A stretch of 45,392 nucleotides of DNA from Woeseiaceae bacterium. GTDB lineage: Bacteria > Pseudomonadota > Gammaproteobacteria > Steroidobacterales > Woeseiaceae. Below the pieces are notes generated by a model. That model saw only the letters and a program-made list of their open reading frames with translations, made no database searches and was not told the DNA's origin. A program made the translations under genes and the position numbers. Position 1 is the first letter of the stretch. Every line of letters starts with the position of its first letter. The DNA lies in contig JABDOQ010000026.1 of NCBI GenBank assembly GCA_013043165.1, positions 1 to 45,392 on the forward strand, given 5' to 3'. Positions 43,191 to 45,392 of the stretch are shown piece after piece.

Positions 43191-43259
43191 CCGCGGCTGG
43201 CCCGGCAGTCTGTTGAGGGGTATCCTCGCCTGCCGAGGCAACGACAATAACGATTAGCC

Positions 43260-44018
43260 ATGGCCAAGCCGCAGCAACCCGACGACACAACGCACTTCGG
43301 ATACCAGTCTGTTCCCGCCGGCGAGAAAGCCGACCGGGTCCGCGACGTGTTCGATTCGGTGGCCAGCCGTTACGACATCATGAACGACCTGATGTCGGCC
43401 GGCCTGCACCGGCTCTGGAAACGTTTCACTGTCGACCAGGCCGCGCTCAGGCCCGGCAATACCGTACTCGACCTCGCCGGCGGCACGGGCGACCTGGCCC
43501 GTGCATTTTCCGGCAAGGTCGGCAAAGCCGGCCATGTCGTCCTGGCTGACATCAACGCTGCCATGCTGCGACAAGGGCGCGCCCGTCTCGTCGACGCCGG
43601 CGTTGCAGGCAACCTGTCGATTGCCCAGATGGACGCGGAGAACCTGCCGTTTGCCGACCGCAGTTTCGACTGCATCAGCATCGCTTTCGGTCTCAGAAAC
43701 GTCACCAATAAGATGACTGCGCTGCGCTCGATGTACCGCACCCTGAAACCGGGCGGCAAAGCCATGATCCTGGAGTTCTCGGAGCCCAACAAAGCCATTA
43801 AGCCCGCCTACGACCTTTATTCGTTCAAGGTGCTTCCGGTACTTGGCCGGCTGATCGCCAGGGATGCAGACAGCTACCAGTACCTCGCCGAATCCATACG
43901 CATGCATCCTGACCAGGAAACGCTCAGGTCCATGATGGAGGAGGCCGGTTTCGAGCGCTGTCGCTACGACAACCTCGCGGGCGGCATCGTTGCTTTGCAT
44001 ATCGGCTACCGGATCTGA
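43260..44018 (+). CDS. ubiE: Ubiquinone/menaquinone C-methyltransferase UbiE
   Basis: 252 residues. [20 protein letters not shown] is the family opening, [14 protein letters not shown] the SAM-binding loop, and [20 protein letters not shown] the post-I segment. It methylates the quinone ring using S-adenosylmethionine. First of the ubiE-ubiJ-ubiB set; the following gene is six bases away. Confidence 0.95.
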   Translation: MAKPQQPDDTTHFGYQSVPAGEKADRVRDVFDSVASRYDIMNDLMSAGLHRLWKRFTVDQAALRPGNTVLDLAGGTGDLARAFSGKVGKAGHVVLADINAAMLRQGRARLVDAGVAGNLSIAQMDAENLPFADRSFDCISIAFGLRNVTNKMTALRSMYRTLKPGGKAMILEFSEPNKAIKPAYDLYSFKVLPVLGRLIARDADSYQYLAESIRMHPDQETLRSMMEEAGFERCRYDNLAGGIVALHIGYRI

Positions 44019-44024
44019 TTCGCA

Positions 44025-44627
44025 ATGAACCCGCTCGAAGCCGCACTGCTGCCGGTCGCCAATGTTTTGAATCGGAATATTCGTGCAACGACACCTGCAC
44101 GGGAGCTTTGCGAGAAGCTGGCCGGTTCCGTTGTAGCCGTCCGCGTACGCGATACGGCGCTCGCGACCTGGTTCATCGTGCACGACGACCGCCTGGAGCT
44201 GGCGACCGATACCGATCACGAACCCGACATCCTGATTCGTGGCTCATTGTTTGCGCTGGCCCGTATGGCCGGCGTCCCGGGTGCCAGCACAGTTCGTGAT
44301 GGATCGCTCGAATTTACGGGCGACCCGATACTGGCCCGGGAATTCCAGCAGCTGCTTGCCTATGCCAAGCCTGATTTCGAAGAAGAACTATCGGGCTTTG
44401 TCGGCGATGTCGCCGCACATCGTCTCGGCGAAATCGCCCGCGGCGTTGGCAGCTGGAGTCGTGAAGCACGCTCCACGATGGGCGCAAACATCCGCGAATA
44501 TCTGCAGGAGGAAAGTCGTGATCTGCCGAGTCGCTACGAGGTGGAGCGTTTCGCGGGCAGCGTCAACGCATTGCGGGACGACGTTGATCGCCTCGAAGCA
44601 CGCATGAATCGCCTGGAGCAGAGCTGA
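44025..44627 (+). CDS. ubiJ: UbiJ, ubiquinone biosynthesis lipid-binding factor
   Basis: 200 residues. An N-terminal SCP2 sterol-carrier domain (LIRGSLFALARMAGVPGAST) binds lipid intermediates; the C-terminus is a coiled coil ending VDRLEARMNRLEQS that pairs with UbiK. Component of the soluble Ubi complex; partner UbiK is at 27,541. The stop overlaps ubiB (TGATG). Confidence 0.9.
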   Translation: MNPLEAALLPVANVLNRNIRATTPARELCEKLAGSVVAVRVRDTALATWFIVHDDRLELATDTDHEPDILIRGSLFALARMAGVPGASTVRDGSLEFTGDPILAREFQQLLAYAKPDFEEELSGFVGDVAAHRLGEIARGVGSWSREARSTMGANIREYLQEESRDLPSRYEVERFAGSVNALRDDVDRLEARMNRLEQS

Positions 44628-45392
44628 TGGCTCGCGTGCGCACGGTCATTCGGATGATCTCGATACAGCGCGTGCTCGTGAAGTACAGCCTCGACGACAT
44701 TATCAGGGAAACCCACCTGTTGCGGCCGCTGCGCTTCCTGTTCTACCTCGCGCCGCGGCGTCGCGACCGTTCTGCGCCCATCGGCGAACGCATTCGGCTG
44801 GCGCTGGAGGAGCTCGGCCCGATTTTCGTCAAGTTCGGCCAGGCCGTTTCCACTCGTCGCGATCTGTTGCCACCCGATATCGCCGATGAACTCGCCAAGC
44901 TCCAGGACGCCGTGCCGCCGTTTCCGGCCGAGCAGGCGATCAGCCTATTGAATGAAACGTACGAGCGGAACGTTGACGAGGTCTTCGATCGCTTCGACGT
45001 CGAACCGCTGGCTGCGGCATCGATTGCCCAGGTTCACACGGCAAAGCTGCACAACGGCGGCGAGGTCATCGTCAAGGTATTGCGGCCCGGCGTACGGGAA
45101 CAGATCGAACGGGATCTCGAGGTGCTGCAGATGCTCGCGGGCCTCGCTGATCGTTACTGGGAACACGGCAAGCGCCTGAAGCCCCTCGAGGTCGTTAACG
45201 AATATGAGCACACGATCCTCGACGAGCTCGACCTGATGCGCGAAGCCGCCAATGCGGCGCAACTAAAGCGCAACTTCGAGGACTCCGACATGCTCTATGT
45301 TCCGGACGTCTACTGGGACTATTGCCGTCCCGAAGTCCTGGTCCAGGAACGTATTTACGGCACGCCGATCAGCGACATGGATGCACTGCGTG
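44627..45392 (+). CDS. ubiB: UbiB protein kinase-like ATPase, partial (runs off the window)
   Basis: From ATG 44,627 the frame runs to the window end without a stop. The visible N-terminal half has the KxGQ motif in FVKFGQAVSTRRD, the Ala-rich nucleotide loop in AAASIAQVHTAKL, the Lys in VIVKVLRPG and the LDLMREAANA segment. UbiB promotes extraction of ubiquinone precursors from the membrane. Truncated by the end of the sequence, not by mutation. Confidence 0.95.
   Translation, partial: MARVRTVIRMISIQRVLVKYSLDDIIRETHLLRPLRFLFYLAPRRRDRSAPIGERIRLALEELGPIFVKFGQAVSTRRDLLPPDIADELAKLQDAVPPFPAEQAISLLNETYERNVDEVFDRFDVEPLAAASIAQVHTAKLHNGGEVIVKVLRPGVREQIERDLEVLQMLAGLADRYWEHGKRLKPLEVVNEYEHTILDELDLMREAANAAQLKRNFEDSDMLYVPDVYWDYCRPEVLVQERIYGTPISDMDALR

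Noticed and set aside
43254..44219. 321-codon minus-strand frame opposite ubiE and ubiJ
   Set aside because: Antisense shadow of two conserved genes with complete motifs.

Overview
The window reads as a chromosome segment of a GC-rich gammaproteobacterium, carrying a small genomic island at its left end. The chromosomal gene orders algZ-algR-hemC-hemD-hemX-hemY, dapF-DUF484-xerC, hslV-hslU and ubiE-ubiJ-ubiB are all gammaproteobacterial. A GlyGly-CTERM-like secreted protease and a TorF-type porin would fit an aquatic or sediment lineage. I cannot name a genus from sequence alone.

Bases 1 to about 7,090 are an integrated island. It contains the start of a tyrosine integrase (cut by the window edge), an excisionase-like protein, a divergent XRE regulator with a repeated operator, two divergent proteins with PD-(D/E)XK-like nuclease motifs, a retron-like reverse transcriptase operon, and a Fic protein with an N-terminal winged-helix region. 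The right end abuts the 3' end of a tRNA-Arg(CCG) gene, next to three TGGGCACC repeats spaced 11 bp apart. The most interesting part is 3,252-5,098. On the minus strand a promoter is followed by a structured non-coding stretch with complementary 9-nt ends, a 79-codon gene, an XRE gene, and a reverse transcriptase with the retron signature NAxxH. I interpret this as an uncharacterised retron: RT plus ncRNA plus HTH plus a small candidate effector.

From 7.2 to 27.8 kb the content is chromosomal and mixed: an MFS transporter, polyphosphate:AMP phosphotransferase, MgtC-like protein, MarR regulator and Fe superoxide dismutase. Next comes an Anbu cluster (proteasome-like Anbu, zinc peptidase, alpha-E protein, ATP-grasp). 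It is followed by a host-attachment-type protein, an MDR reductase, a TerB-like protein, a secreted DUF885-like protein, a CPA2 antiporter and a metzincin protease. A likely sulfide-responsive ArsR-DUF302 pair, cytochrome c5, YifB/ComM and UbiK complete this part.

From 27.8 to 30.6 kb is a nitrogen module (TorF porin, GlnK, AmtB) behind a predicted sigma-54 promoter with an NtrC-like site. From 30.6 to 38 kb, after a CRP-like site, lie a DUF4124 protein, the AlgZ/AlgR two-component system and the haem genes hemCDXY, ending with an SDR protein. From 38 kb to the end lie a ParA-like ATPase, dapF-DUF484-xerC, hslVU and the ubiquinone genes ubiE-ubiJ-ubiB (ubiB cut by the window end). Two related REP-like palindromic elements flank parts of this last region in opposite orientation.
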